DNA from: DASWNP01 sp036399175
GTDB taxonomy: Bacteria > Acidobacteriota > Blastocatellia > Pyrinomonadales > Pyrinomonadaceae
Direction: 5' to 3'
Length of the DNA stretch: 64,000 nt
NCBI GenBank assembly: GCA_036399175.1
Contig: DASWNP010000059.1
Span: 62,001 to 126,000 of the forward strand
The notes beneath the pieces are model-generated. The model searched no databases and was not told where the DNA came from. It saw only the letters and a program-made list of their open reading frames with translations. How positions within the stretch are numbered: the first letter of the stretch is position 1; each line of letters begins with the position of its first letter. Positions 33,623-42,116 of the stretch are shown here, piece by piece. The position numbers and the translations under genes are program-made.

Positions 33623-33881
33623 TGCGGCTTACTCGGTCTCTATCAACCGTTCAGCGCAGAAAGAGATTAGAGCCCTGGACGCAACCGTTCGAGGACGAGT
33701 GATTCAGTCTATTCGTTTACTGGCTAATGAGCCTCGCCCGGCGGGTTGCCGTAAGCTTATCGGCGCGCATAATCGCTGGCGAATCCGCATCGGAGACTAT
33801 CGTGTGATTTACAGTGTGGACGATGCGGGACATGTTGTTGAGGTTATTGCCGTGCGGCATCGCAGCAAAGCTTACGAGTAA
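33615..33881 (+). CDS. RelE/ParE-superfamily toxin
   Basis: 88 residues. YSVSINRSAQKEIRALD opens the RelE fold; PRPAGCRKLIGAHNRWRIRIGDYRVIYSVDD is the core with conserved Arg residues, and VIAVRHRSKAYE ends it. RelE toxins cut mRNA in the ribosomal A site while ParE relatives poison gyrase; this one has the Arg and Tyr set closer to RelE. It is coupled to the antitoxin. Likely acquired together with it. Confidence 0.9.
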   Translation: MSSAAYSVSINRSAQKEIRALDATVRGRVIQSIRLLANEPRPAGCRKLIGAHNRWRIRIGDYRVIYSVDDAGHVVEVIAVRHRSKAYE

Positions 33882-33891
33882 AGAAACCTCG

Positions 33892-33941
33892 CGCGTCGTT
33901 CGTTTGTAAGCCTTCAGCAATCAGCAATCAGCATTCAGCCG
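33892..33941 (+). repeat. Direct repeat, right copy
   Basis: CGCGTCGTTCGT, TTG, TAAGC, then heptamers to TCAGCCG: the left copy at 33336 with one extra CAATCAG unit. It begins 10 nt after the toxin stop. Confidence 0.8.
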
Positions 33942-33992
33942 GAATTTGTTTTGGATTTTGCTGATTGCTGAGCGGCTGATTGCTGATTGCTG
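33911..33992. repeat. Heptamer hairpin element H11 (AGCAATC units)
   Basis: Left arm AGCAATC-AGCAATC-AGCATTC-AGCC; right arm tandem TGATTGC / GATTGCT units. It ends 3 nt before the wecB ATG. A lone left arm of the same family lies at 33353-33378. Confidence 0.85.
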
Positions 33993-33995
33993 TTC

Positions 33996-35099
33996 ATGCT
34001 CAAAATTATCAACGTGGTCGGGGCGCGGCCTAATTTTATGAAGGCTGCGCCGGTGGTGGAAGCGATGAGGCGGCGCGAGCGGGAGTTTGCGCCGCTCGTC
34101 GTGCATACGGGGCAGCATTACGATGCGGGGATGTCGGACGTGTTCTTCCGCGAGCTGGGGCTGCCGGAGCCGGACGTTCATCTCGGAGTGGGTTCGGCGA
34201 GCCACGCGGCGCAGACGGCTCTGGTGATGCAGCGTTTCGAGCCGGTGGTTTTGAGTGAGCGCCCCGATTGGGTTCTGGTCTACGGCGATGTCAATTCGAC
34301 GCTCGCCGCCGCGCTCGTCTCGGCGAAGCTCGGCGTGAGGGTGGCGCACGTCGAGGCGGGACTGCGCAGCCGCGACCGCACGATGCCCGAAGAGATTAAT
34401 CGCGTCGTGACCGACCACGTCGCCGACGTGCTTCTGACTCCCTCAAAGGACGCCGACGCCAACCTGCTCGCCGAAGGCATCCCGCCCGAGCGTATCCGCT
34501 TCGTCGGAAATGTGATGATAGATTCTCTCCGAGCGCAACTGCGGCGAGCCGAGAAGTCGGACGTGCGCGAGCGTCTCGGAGTGTCGGGCGCAGACTACGC
34601 CGTCGTCACGCTTCATCGCCCGTCGAACGTGGACGAGCGCACGACCTTCGAGCGCGTACTTCGTGCGCTCGAACGCATCGGCGAGCGTCTGCCCGTCGTC
34701 TTCCCCGTCCATCCGCGCACACGACAGAAGCTTTCGGAGTTCGGCTTGAGCAAACACATGGCGGGCGGCGCTTTGCGTCTCATAGAGCCGTTAGGCTATC
34801 TCGATTTCCTGCGTCTCTATAGCGGTGCGCGGCTCGTGCTCACGGATTCGGGCGGCATACAGGAGGAGACGACGGCGCTCGGCATCCCGTGCCTGACGCT
34901 GCGCGAGAATACGGAGCGACCCATCACGGTCGAGCAGGGCACGAACACCGTCGTCGGAACTGACGAAGAGAAAATCCTGAGCGCAGCCTTCGCCGCGCTC
35001 GAACGCCCTCGCGCCCGTGCAGAGCAGCTTCGACTGCCTCCGCTCTGGGACGGCCACACCGCCGAGCGCATCCTCGATGCGCTGCTGGAGAAGTCTTAG
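33996..35099 (+). CDS. wecB: UDP-N-acetylglucosamine 2-epimerase (non-hydrolysing)
   Basis: 367 residues. It interconverts UDP-GlcNAc and UDP-ManNAc by 2-epimerisation through an elimination. Motifs: NVVGARPNFMKAAPVVEAM, VVHTGQHYDAGMSDVFFRELG, VYGDVNSTLAAALVSAKLG, VAHVEAGLRS, TLHRPSNVDE and LTDSGGIQEETTALGIPCLTLRENTERP. All positions used by WecB/MnaA are present. The start abuts the right arm of H11 and there is no Shine-Dalgarno. It supplies ManNAc units for the polysaccharide locus with the upstream dehydrogenase. Confidence 0.96.
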   Translation: MLKIINVVGARPNFMKAAPVVEAMRRREREFAPLVVHTGQHYDAGMSDVFFRELGLPEPDVHLGVGSASHAAQTALVMQRFEPVVLSERPDWVLVYGDVNSTLAAALVSAKLGVRVAHVEAGLRSRDRTMPEEINRVVTDHVADVLLTPSKDADANLLAEGIPPERIRFVGNVMIDSLRAQLRRAEKSDVRERLGVSGADYAVVTLHRPSNVDERTTFERVLRALERIGERLPVVFPVHPRTRQKLSEFGLSKHMAGGALRLIEPLGYLDFLRLYSGARLVLTDSGGIQEETTALGIPCLTLRENTERPITVEQGTNTVVGTDEEKILSAAFAALERPRARAEQLRLPPLWDGHTAERILDALLEKS

Positions 35100-35158
35100 G
35101 CGGGAGGCGTCAGAAGCTTCATCTTATGTCTCGATTGTTAGCGTTTCGGATAGAGCAT

Positions 35159-36175
35159 TCAGACAACTTGCTGTTCTACGTGCTCGTCGGCTCGTCCTCC
35201 GGCGGTTTTGAAATAAGACAGGTCGGCGTCTACCATCATCCGCACGAGATTGCGGAAGGAGGTTCGGGGCTTCCAGTTCAGGATGCGTCGAGCCTTGCTC
35301 GCATCTCCGACAACCGAATCGACTTCTGACGGACGTAGATACTTTGGGTCAATCACAACATACTGCCGCCAGTCCAGACCGACGTAGCTGAACGCTTCCT
35401 CCAGAAATTCCTCGACCGAGTGTGATTCTCCGGTGGCGATGACGAAATCGTCGGGCTCGGGCTGCTGCAACATCAGCCAGGCGGCTTCCATGTAATCTCC
35501 GGCGAAGCCCCAATCGCGTCGCGCTTCCAGATTCCCGAGCGTCAGCCGAGCATCCATGCCGAGCTTGATGCGCGCTGCGGCGAGAGTAATCTTACGCGTC
35601 ACGAAATTTTCGCCGCGCCGGGGCGACTCGTGGTTAAAGAGGATGCCGTTGGTGGCATACATTCCATAGGCTTCCCGGTAGTTCCTGACCATCCAATAAG
35701 CACACAGCTTGGAGACGGCATAAGGCGAGCGCGGGTGAAATTCAGTCGTCTCGTTTTGCGGCGCGGTGTCGGTCTTACCGAACAGCTCGGAACTCGACGC
35801 CTGATAGAATTTAGTCCTGCCGCCACTCTCTCGAATCGCCTCCAGTAGCCGCAGAGCGCCGAGCGCATTGACCTCCAACGTCTGCTCAGGCACTTCAAAG
35901 CTCACCCGAACGTGGCTCTGGCTAGCCATGTTATAAACCTCGTCGGGATTAACGTCGCGGACGATTCGATAAAGCGACATGCTGTCGCTCATGTCTCCGT
36001 AGATGAGCTTTATTCGCTCGTTATTGCCGCCCTGCGTGAGATGGTCGATACGACTCCGATTGATGGAGCTGGAGCGACGAACAAGGCCGTACACTTCATA
36101 GTTTTTACTCAGAAGCAGCTCTGCCAGATACGAGCCGTCCTGACCGTTGATGCCTGTAATGAGTGCACGCTTCAT
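35159..36175 (-). CDS. gmd: GDP-mannose 4,6-dehydratase
   Basis: 338 residues, SDR fold. It converts GDP-mannose to GDP-4-keto-6-deoxymannose for GDP-fucose or rhamnose-type sugars. Seen: ALITGINGQDGSYLAELLL, YGLVRRSSSINRSRIDHL, YNMASQSHVRVSFEVPE, FYQASSSELFGKT, and the catalytic YxxxK in PRSPYAVSKLCAYWMV. FNHESPRRGENFVTRKI and ARRDWGFAGDYMEAAW are GMD hallmarks. The partner fucose synthase or reductase is not in the window. Divergent from the rest of the reverse operon. Confidence 0.96.
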   Translation of the reverse strand: MKRALITGINGQDGSYLAELLLSKNYEVYGLVRRSSSINRSRIDHLTQGGNNERIKLIYGDMSDSMSLYRIVRDVNPDEVYNMASQSHVRVSFEVPEQTLEVNALGALRLLEAIRESGGRTKFYQASSSELFGKTDTAPQNETTEFHPRSPYAVSKLCAYWMVRNYREAYGMYATNGILFNHESPRRGENFVTRKITLAAARIKLGMDARLTLGNLEARRDWGFAGDYMEAAWLMLQQPEPDDFVIATGESHSVEEFLEEAFSYVGLDWRQYVVIDPKYLRPSEVDSVVGDASKARRILNWKPRTSFRNLVRMMVDADLSYFKTAGGRADEHVEQQVV

Positions 36176-36261
36176 CTTTTAAGAGCCTTATCGTGTCAAC
36201 GCTCAATCCTACCGCCTGCGGCTAATCATAACGCATTTTATTCGACACCCACACACTGAAA

Positions 36262-36356
36262 AGCAAGTAGGAAGGCGGAAGGATGAAGGCGGAAAGAGAG
36301 CCATTAAAGCTTGAGAGCCAGGCTTTCATCCTTCCGCCTTCCGCCTTCCTACTTGC
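36262..36356. repeat. Heptamer hairpin element H12 (GGAAGGC/GGAAGGA units)
   Basis: Left arm GGAAGGC-GGAAGGA-TGAAGGC-GGAAAGA, bounded by AAGCAAGTA; right arm is the inverse. It carries the stop and C-terminal VGRRKAEG of the downstream glycosyltransferase. The family recurs in H15. Confidence 0.85.
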
Positions 36357-38539
36357 AGTTCGGCGGGCTTGTCGAGAAGCTCTTTGAGGGTGGCGCGAAG
36401 TCGTTCGCCGATGATTTGGGGGGTGAAGTTTTTTTCGATGTGAGTGTAGGCGTGGTCGGCGATGCGCTGCCAGAGGTCGCGCTGGCGATAGAGTTGGACG
36501 ACCGAATCGGCGAAGGCTTGCGGGTCGTCGGCTATCAGCGCTTCGGTCGAGTGGCGGATTCCCATGCCTTCAGCGCCGATGGAAGTGGTGACGACGGGCA
36601 GGCCGTAAGACATCGCTTCGGCAATTTTTCCCTTGATGCCAGCGCCAAAGCGCAGGGGCGCGACGAAGACGCGCGAGCTTTCGAGCAGCGGAGTCGTGTC
36701 GGGCACGTAGCCGAGCACCCGCACGTCTTCGGAGTGGTAGGCGGCAATCTCGGCGGAGGGGCTGCCGCCGACGATGTTGAATCTGACTTCGGGGATGGCC
36801 TGCCTGACGAGCGGGTAAATCTCTCGCATCAGGTAGTGCAGGCCGTCTTCGTTAGGACGGTGCTGTAGGTTTCCGATGAAGAGCAAATCCTTTCTCTCGT
36901 CGAAGGCTTTGCCGCGCGGGCGCAGGGGGTGAATCGTGGGGACGACTTCGATGCGCGCGTCGGGCAGATGCCCGGCCAGAACCTTTTTGTCTTCGGAAGA
37001 AGCGCACCACGTCTGGTCGCACGAGCGCACGAGTCGAAGCTCAAGATTTCGGTAACGCGCGGCTTCCGCGCCCGCCCGCGCGTCGCCCGTCAAAGAGTGC
37101 TCGCGCTCGTGACGCAGGAAATGCAGGTCAACCGTATCGAGTATGACGCGGATTCCCTTACTGGCTCGACGAACGGACGCGAGCACAGCGTCGGCTGTAT
37201 CGGGGCGGCTGATGATGGCGACTGAGAAATTTCTGCGCTTGAGCAGGCGCGGGTAGCTGACGAGCGTGGCCGTCTCGACGCCTTCTTTCCAGAGCTGCTG
37301 CTCGTATTCGACGCCTTCGGGTCTGCTGAGCGGCACGAAGACGGGTCGAGCCCACTTCGCCAGAGTCTTGAGGATGAAAAGCATGCGTGCGCTTCCGGCG
37401 TCGCGGTCGGGCGTCGGCACGCGCTCGTCGAAGACGATGACGTGCGCGCCCCGGCTGCGGTTAGCTGCGCCGTCAAGCGCGGCCTCGTCTTCTTCCACGT
37501 GCTCGCGCTCCAAAACCGCCCGCCACTTCTTGACGAACTTCTCCCGGTTAATCTCCTGAAAATGCTTGAAGCCGCTTTCCGTGCCTCTTCCGGCGGTGAC
37601 GCCCTCGTAATGAATGACGCGCGACATCGGCTGATACCTGACCTTGTAGCCGAGCAGGCGGATGCCGAAGCAGAGGTCTACGTCTTCGTAGTAGGCCGGA
37701 GCGTAGCGCTTGTCGAAGCCGCCCAGTCGGTCGAACAGTTCTTTCCTGACGAGCAGCGACGCGCCCGAGCAGTAATCCACCTCGCGCGCGAAAGTGTACT
37801 TTCTATTTTCCGGCGACTTGCCCCAGCCGTAATGATAGGCCGCGCCGTTTCGCCAGACGCCCGCGCCCGCTTCCTGAATCGTGCCGTCGGGGTAGACGAG
37901 CATCGAGCCGACCGCGCCGACGCGGTCGTCGTCCTCGACGGTGTCGAGCATGTGCCTGAGCCAGCCTTCAAGCACGACCGTATCGTTGTTGAGGAAGACG
38001 ACGTAGCGCCCGCGCGCGGCGGCTGCGCCCTGATTGCAAGCCTCGACGAAGCCCCGGTTCTCTTCGTTGTTGACGACGCGTATGTAGTCGTCGAAGTAAG
38101 AGAGCACGCGCGGAGTATCGTCGCGCGAGGCGTTGTTGACGACGATGATTTCGGTCTCGCTTAAATCGACTTCACGAATCAACGCGCGCAAAGCCTGGAA
38201 GGTGTATTCCACCTTGTCGAAGACGGGCATGACGACCGAGGTGCGAACCGCGCCCTGTGGGTGCTTCGGCGCGCGCCTGCCCGACATCTCGTCCATGAGC
38301 AGGAGGAAATCTTGCGCGCCCCACTGCCCGGCGGGAGAGAGGGGCACTCGCGGCTTGATTTTCCAGGCCAGCTCCTGCTCGGCGTCGAGACCGTGACGCG
38401 AGGCGACAGTCAGTAGCTCGTTTCCGAAATCGACGACGCGCGCCAATAGACGGACGAGCGCGCTTGCGAGCGCGGTCGCCCAGCGCTTCAGAGACATTCT
38501 ACGGCGCGGCGACAGCTTCTCCTGAAATGACTTTTTCAT
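36326..38539 (-). CDS. Bifunctional glycosyltransferase (GT2 + GT4)
   Basis: 737 residues. The GT2 domain at about 90-340 has TSVVMPVFDKVEYTFQALRA, NNASRDDTPRV, VVFLNNDTVVLEGWL with the metal-binding DxD analogue, and a GGFDKRYAPAYYEDVDLCFG acceptor region. The GT4 domain at about 370-725 has LLFIGNLQHRPNEDGLHYL and VFVAPLRFGAGIKGKIAEAMSYG. Two transferases on one chain are expected to add successive sugars to the lipid-linked glycan. The ATG at 38539 starts 10 nt after the wzt stop, so it is the last gene of wzm-wzt-GT. The tail ELQVGRRKAEG is encoded by hairpin H12. Confidence 0.93.
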   Translation of the reverse strand: MKKSFQEKLSPRRRMSLKRWATALASALVRLLARVVDFGNELLTVASRHGLDAEQELAWKIKPRVPLSPAGQWGAQDFLLLMDEMSGRRAPKHPQGAVRTSVVMPVFDKVEYTFQALRALIREVDLSETEIIVVNNASRDDTPRVLSYFDDYIRVVNNEENRGFVEACNQGAAAARGRYVVFLNNDTVVLEGWLRHMLDTVEDDDRVGAVGSMLVYPDGTIQEAGAGVWRNGAAYHYGWGKSPENRKYTFAREVDYCSGASLLVRKELFDRLGGFDKRYAPAYYEDVDLCFGIRLLGYKVRYQPMSRVIHYEGVTAGRGTESGFKHFQEINREKFVKKWRAVLEREHVEEDEAALDGAANRSRGAHVIVFDERVPTPDRDAGSARMLFILKTLAKWARPVFVPLSRPEGVEYEQQLWKEGVETATLVSYPRLLKRRNFSVAIISRPDTADAVLASVRRASKGIRVILDTVDLHFLRHEREHSLTGDARAGAEAARYRNLELRLVRSCDQTWCASSEDKKVLAGHLPDARIEVVPTIHPLRPRGKAFDERKDLLFIGNLQHRPNEDGLHYLMREIYPLVRQAIPEVRFNIVGGSPSAEIAAYHSEDVRVLGYVPDTTPLLESSRVFVAPLRFGAGIKGKIAEAMSYGLPVVTTSIGAEGMGIRHSTEALIADDPQAFADSVVQLYRQRDLWQRIADHAYTHIEKNFTPQIIGERLRATLKELLDKPAELQVGRRKAEG

Positions 38540-38549
38540 GCGGGGGCTT

Positions 38550-39869
38550 TTAGAAAGGCTGAGAGACGGGTTGCTCCAGCTCTGAGGGCACATCGCTGCG
38601 ATAGGTTGACCATTTGAGCATCGGTCGGATGAGGCCGGGCATCGGGCCTGTGTAGTCGCCGCGCGCGGAGCCTTCCTGCTCGGTGTCGATGACCTGAAAG
38701 GCGACGACGTTGCGGACGTGCGCGTGGACGGTCGTCGCCGGAGCGTGCGACTTGATGGAGACGCTGACGATGAGGTTGCCCTCGGAGAGCAGGTTGCCGG
38801 GAATCCACGCGATGCTCGTATAGACGCCGACGGGGCGCACGCGCCGCCACTGCGGCTCGATGTCGTGGACGCCGAAGAGCTGCACGCCCTCTTCGTTGCA
38901 TAAATCGACGTGAGGCGCGAGCGCGTGTCCGCCTTCGAGCACTTCGTAAGTTATCTCGACGCCGACGGGGCGGCGGATGTCGATGGCGGCGACGGGCTGC
39001 CCGTCCTCCGTGCAGGCGCGCACGCCGCGAAGGCGCACGATGTCGTCTCCGGGCGCATCCGCGTCGCCCGATCCCCAGGCGCGCTCCGCACCGATATTCC
39101 AGCTCGCGCTCAGGTAATCGTTGACGACCTGGTGTGCCGCGCCGTCGCTGATGATAGAGCCCTGGTCGAGCAGGATGACGCGCTTGCAGAGACGTGTGAC
39201 GGCGGGCATGTTGTGCGAGACGAAGAAGATGGTTCGACCCTGCTGGCGGATGTCGTGCATCTTGTCGAGGCACTTCTGCTGGAAGCCCGCGTCGCCGACG
39301 GCCAGAACTTCGTCCATCATCAAAATCTCCGGTTCGAGATGCGCGGCGACGGAGAAGGCGAGCCTGACGTACATCCCCGACGAGTACCACTTGACGGGCG
39401 TGTCGATGTGGCGCTCGATTTCCGAGAAGGCGACAATCTCATCGAACTTGCGCTCTATCTCGAAGCGGCGCATGCCGAGGATTGCGCCGCTCAGGAAAAT
39501 GTTTTCGCGCCCCGTCAAATCGGGGTGAAACCCCGTGCCGACTTCGAGCAGACTGCCGACGCGCCCGCGCAAAGTGACGCGCCCCGTCGTCGGCTTGGTG
39601 ATGCGCGAGAGTATTTTCAGCAGAGTCGATTTGCCCGCGCCGTTTCTGCCGATGATGCCGACAAGCTCGCCCTGCTGTATCTCGAAGCCGACGCCCTTGA
39701 GCGCCCAGAGCGTCTGCCGCGTGGAGTGGCCGTTCGAGCCCGCGCGCCAGAAGCGAAAGGGCGTGAGCGCGGCTCTCACCAGCATCTCGCGGAAAGTGTG
39801 GTAGCCCGGATGCAGCCCCCCGATGCGGTATCGCTTGCTCAAGTTCTCGACTTTGATTATCGGCTTCAT
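38550..39869 (-). CDS. wzt: Polysaccharide ABC exporter ATPase (Wzt-type) with C-terminal sugar-binding domain
   Basis: 439 residues. The nucleotide-binding domain (1-250) has Walker A GIIGRNGAGKST, Q-loop region, signature YSSGMYVRLAF, and Walker B EILMMDEVLAVGD with the switch His in SHNM. The C-terminal domain (about 265-420) is the Wzt-C beta-sandwich that reads the capped end of the glycan. The N-terminal extension before Walker A (HTFREML to GHSTRQTLWALKG) is typical of Tag/Wzt exporters. It starts 4 nt after the wzm stop. Confidence 0.95.
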   Translation of the reverse strand: MKPIIKVENLSKRYRIGGLHPGYHTFREMLVRAALTPFRFWRAGSNGHSTRQTLWALKGVGFEIQQGELVGIIGRNGAGKSTLLKILSRITKPTTGRVTLRGRVGSLLEVGTGFHPDLTGRENIFLSGAILGMRRFEIERKFDEIVAFSEIERHIDTPVKWYSSGMYVRLAFSVAAHLEPEILMMDEVLAVGDAGFQQKCLDKMHDIRQQGRTIFFVSHNMPAVTRLCKRVILLDQGSIISDGAAHQVVNDYLSASWNIGAERAWGSGDADAPGDDIVRLRGVRACTEDGQPVAAIDIRRPVGVEITYEVLEGGHALAPHVDLCNEEGVQLFGVHDIEPQWRRVRPVGVYTSIAWIPGNLLSEGNLIVSVSIKSHAPATTVHAHVRNVVAFQVIDTEQEGSARGDYTGPMPGLIRPMLKWSTYRSDVPSELEQPVSQPF

Positions 39870-39873
39870 CGCA

Positions 39874-40803
39874 TCAGACGAGGTCGGCGAAAGTCTCTTC
39901 GGCGCGACGGAAGATGTAGACGGCCAGGACGAGCAGCGCGAGCGTGACGAGGCCCGAGACGCCGACGTGCGCCCAATCTATCGCGTGCCCCATGAGCGCG
40001 GCGCGGAAGCCTTCGATGATTCCGGCCAGAGGGTTTGCGAGCAAAACCCATCGCCACTCGCGCGGCACGATGGTCGAAGGATAGATGACGGGCGAGGCGA
40101 ACATCCAGAACTGTATGAGAAAGGGCAGCGCGTGGCGAAGGTCTCTGTACTTGACGGTCAGAGCCGAAATCAGCATGCCGACGCCGAGCGCCTGCAAGAG
40201 CGTCAGCACGACGAAGAACGGAAGCAGCAGCAGACTCCAGGAGAGCGCGACGCCGTAGTAGACCGCAAGACCGACGAGGATGACGGAGGCGATGAAGAAA
40301 TCGACGAGCCCAGCGCCGGTGGCCGCCGCCGGGATGAAGAGACGCGGAAAGTAGACCTTCGTTATCAGGTTCGTGTTATTGACGAGGCTGTTGGTGCTGT
40401 TGATGACGGCGTTGGAGAAGAAAGTCCAGAGCAGGAGCCCCGTGTAGGCGAAGAGCGGATAAGGCATGTCGCCCGAGTCGAGCCCGGCGAACTTGTTGAA
40501 GAAGAGCGTGAACAGAAGCATCGAGAAGAGCGGCTGGATGATAACCCAGGCCGCGCCCATCAAAGTCTGTTTGTAGCGCACCTTGATGTCGCGCCACGTC
40601 AGAAAGTAGAGCAGCTCGCGGTAAGTCCAGAGGTCGCTCAGCCCGAGCGACACGCCCGACTCGCTCGATTCGATGACGAACAGATGCGAGTCCGCGTGAG
40701 TTGAAGATGTGCGTTCGTTCGAGAGCTTAGCGCCAGAAGATTTCGTCTGCGAGGGAGGTGCTGTTTCGAGCGCAGTCGCACTCTGACTGGTATCCAAGTC
40801 CAT
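39874..40803 (-). CDS. wzm: Polysaccharide ABC exporter permease (Wzm-type)
   Basis: 309 residues, six membrane helices of the ABC-2 type. WTYRELLYFLTWRDIKVRYKQTLMGAAWVIIQPL is the conserved amphipathic start of Wzm/TagG permeases. Central helices include AYTGLLLWTFFSNAVINST and the region FASPVIYP. The N-terminal 45 residues (QSATALETAPPSQTKSSGAK) are disordered. With Wzt it exports undecaprenyl-linked glycan across the inner membrane. First gene of its operon, from the promoter at 40926-40954. Confidence 0.94.
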   Translation of the reverse strand: MDLDTSQSATALETAPPSQTKSSGAKLSNERTSSTHADSHLFVIESSESGVSLGLSDLWTYRELLYFLTWRDIKVRYKQTLMGAAWVIIQPLFSMLLFTLFFNKFAGLDSGDMPYPLFAYTGLLLWTFFSNAVINSTNSLVNNTNLITKVYFPRLFIPAAATGAGLVDFFIASVILVGLAVYYGVALSWSLLLLPFFVVLTLLQALGVGMLISALTVKYRDLRHALPFLIQFWMFASPVIYPSTIVPREWRWVLLANPLAGIIEGFRAALMGHAIDWAHVGVSGLVTLALLVLAVYIFRRAEETFADLV

Positions 40804-40925
40804 TAACTTTGAGTCTCTGCAAAAACGGCACGCTGCGAATTGTTAAGCGATTTTCTTGCCGGAATGCGCGTACACCGCGACAGGTTAAAGCGTTTGCCTT
40901 TTTACCAAGCCTGTGCGGTGATAGC

Positions 40926-40954
40926 AGTCTAGCTAGACATCACAGGCGCGTCAA
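40926..40954 (-). promoter_or_regulatory. Promoter of the wzm-wzt-GT operon with palindrome
   Basis: Reverse strand TTGACG (40949-40954), 17-nt spacer, TAGACT (40926-40931). A perfect 12-bp palindrome GTCTAGCTAGAC (40927-40938) overlaps the -10 box, so a repressor could bind there. Confidence 0.6.
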
Positions 40955-40993
40955 GGAAGGCTGCCGAACGTCTATAAAAATGGACGCGCCGTC

Positions 40994-42016
40994 TCAAATT
41001 TCGAGCGACCCGTAGCGGCTCGCCGCACGCTCTCGCGCCTGCTGCCTGCGCCGCTTCAACGCCCCGCGCGGCACGGCCAGACGCGCGAGCATCCGCGCGC
41101 CCTCCCAGAGCGAAGGCACGCCGCCGAGACTCCCGAGCGCGAGCCGCGCGGCCTCAAGCTTGCGCCCCTGCCTGACGAACTCTTCGGCGCTGCGAAACCT
41201 TGCGAGCGACTGAAAGCGCGCCAGCCTTCCCGGTTCGAGCCCGAGCGCGGGCGCGGCACTGCGCTGCGCCGAGAGACGCTCTTCCAGCATCAACTTCAAA
41301 TTCCCGCTCGTGTTCGACCCGTGCCAGCGCCAGGCCGAAAGCACGCGCGGGTCGAAGGCGAAATCGCCCTCGGCGCTCAGGAGCAGGTAAAGCTCGTAGT
41401 CTTCAAGCCGCGCCTGCTCGTTCCAGGCGTGACGCGCGAGGGCGCTTCGTCGATACAGCACGGTCGGGCTCAGGGGCGCGAGCGTTTGAAGAAGCATCTC
41501 GCGCACGTCGCCGTCGCGGTAGCGCGCCCAATCGGTCGTGCAATCGATGATGCGATTCCCGGCATCGACGCTGTACGCGTTTCCATAGGCCAGCACCGCG
41601 CCCCGGCGAGCGCGCAGCAACCGGACGCGCGCCGCGAGAAATTCCGGCAGCCACACGTCGTCCGAGCCCAGATAAGCGAAGAAGCTCGCGCCGTCTCCTT
41701 GCGTCCGCGCAAAACCCTCGTTCAGAGTCGCAGGCAGCCCGCGATTCTCGCGCGCGATAAGCTCGCACGCGAAAGGACAATCTTTCAGCACGCGCTCGAT
41801 GATTTGCGCTGAGCCGTCCTTCGAGCCGTCGTCGATGACGACGAGCCGGAGGGGCGCGAGCGTCTGCCTGAATATCGAGCGCAGCGTCTGCTCGACGAAG
41901 CGCGCGTGATTAAAGGAAGGCACGACGACCGAGACGCCGCCCTCAGCGCCGTCTTCAGCGTCGCCCTCGGCGCGTCGCTCCGCGCGCTCTCTGTCTGCTT
42001 CCTTCGCCTCCTGCAT
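40994..42016 (-). CDS. GT2-family glycosyltransferase
   Basis: 340 residues. A charged 25-residue start is followed by a GT-A domain: GVSVVVPSFNHARFVEQTLRSIFRQT, VVIDDGSKDGSAQIIERV, ARENRGLPATLNEGF and the metal-binding YLGSDDVW. ALSPTVLYRR and LEDYELYLLL are in the acceptor part, as in family 2 transferases acting on surface glycans. The ATG at 42016 has GGAG 5 nt upstream; a TATAAT box lies 9 nt before the ATG. The frame remains open upstream but without homology. Arg-rich C-terminus. Confidence 0.9.
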   Translation of the reverse strand: MQEAKEADRERAERRAEGDAEDGAEGGVSVVVPSFNHARFVEQTLRSIFRQTLAPLRLVVIDDGSKDGSAQIIERVLKDCPFACELIARENRGLPATLNEGFARTQGDGASFFAYLGSDDVWLPEFLAARVRLLRARRGAVLAYGNAYSVDAGNRIIDCTTDWARYRDGDVREMLLQTLAPLSPTVLYRRSALARHAWNEQARLEDYELYLLLSAEGDFAFDPRVLSAWRWHGSNTSGNLKLMLEERLSAQRSAAPALGLEPGRLARFQSLARFRSAEEFVRQGRKLEAARLALGSLGGVPSLWEGARMLARLAVPRGALKRRRQQARERAASRYGSLEI

Positions 42017-42074
42017 CTGCGCTCCATTATATTTGAGAAGCCCGCTCGTCTGCGAAAGCTCGCCGCGCCCCTCG

Positions 42075-42104
42075 TTGGCATTTGACTTAACGCCTGCGTA
42101 GAAT
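42075..42104 (+). promoter_or_regulatory. Candidate promoter of the GT4 gene at 42117
   Basis: TTGGCA (42075-42080), 18-nt spacer, TAGAAT (42099-42104). It is only 12 nt from the ATG, so the mRNA would have a leader of a few nucleotides. Confidence 0.5.
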
Positions 42105-42116
42105 ACGAGGCTTTCT

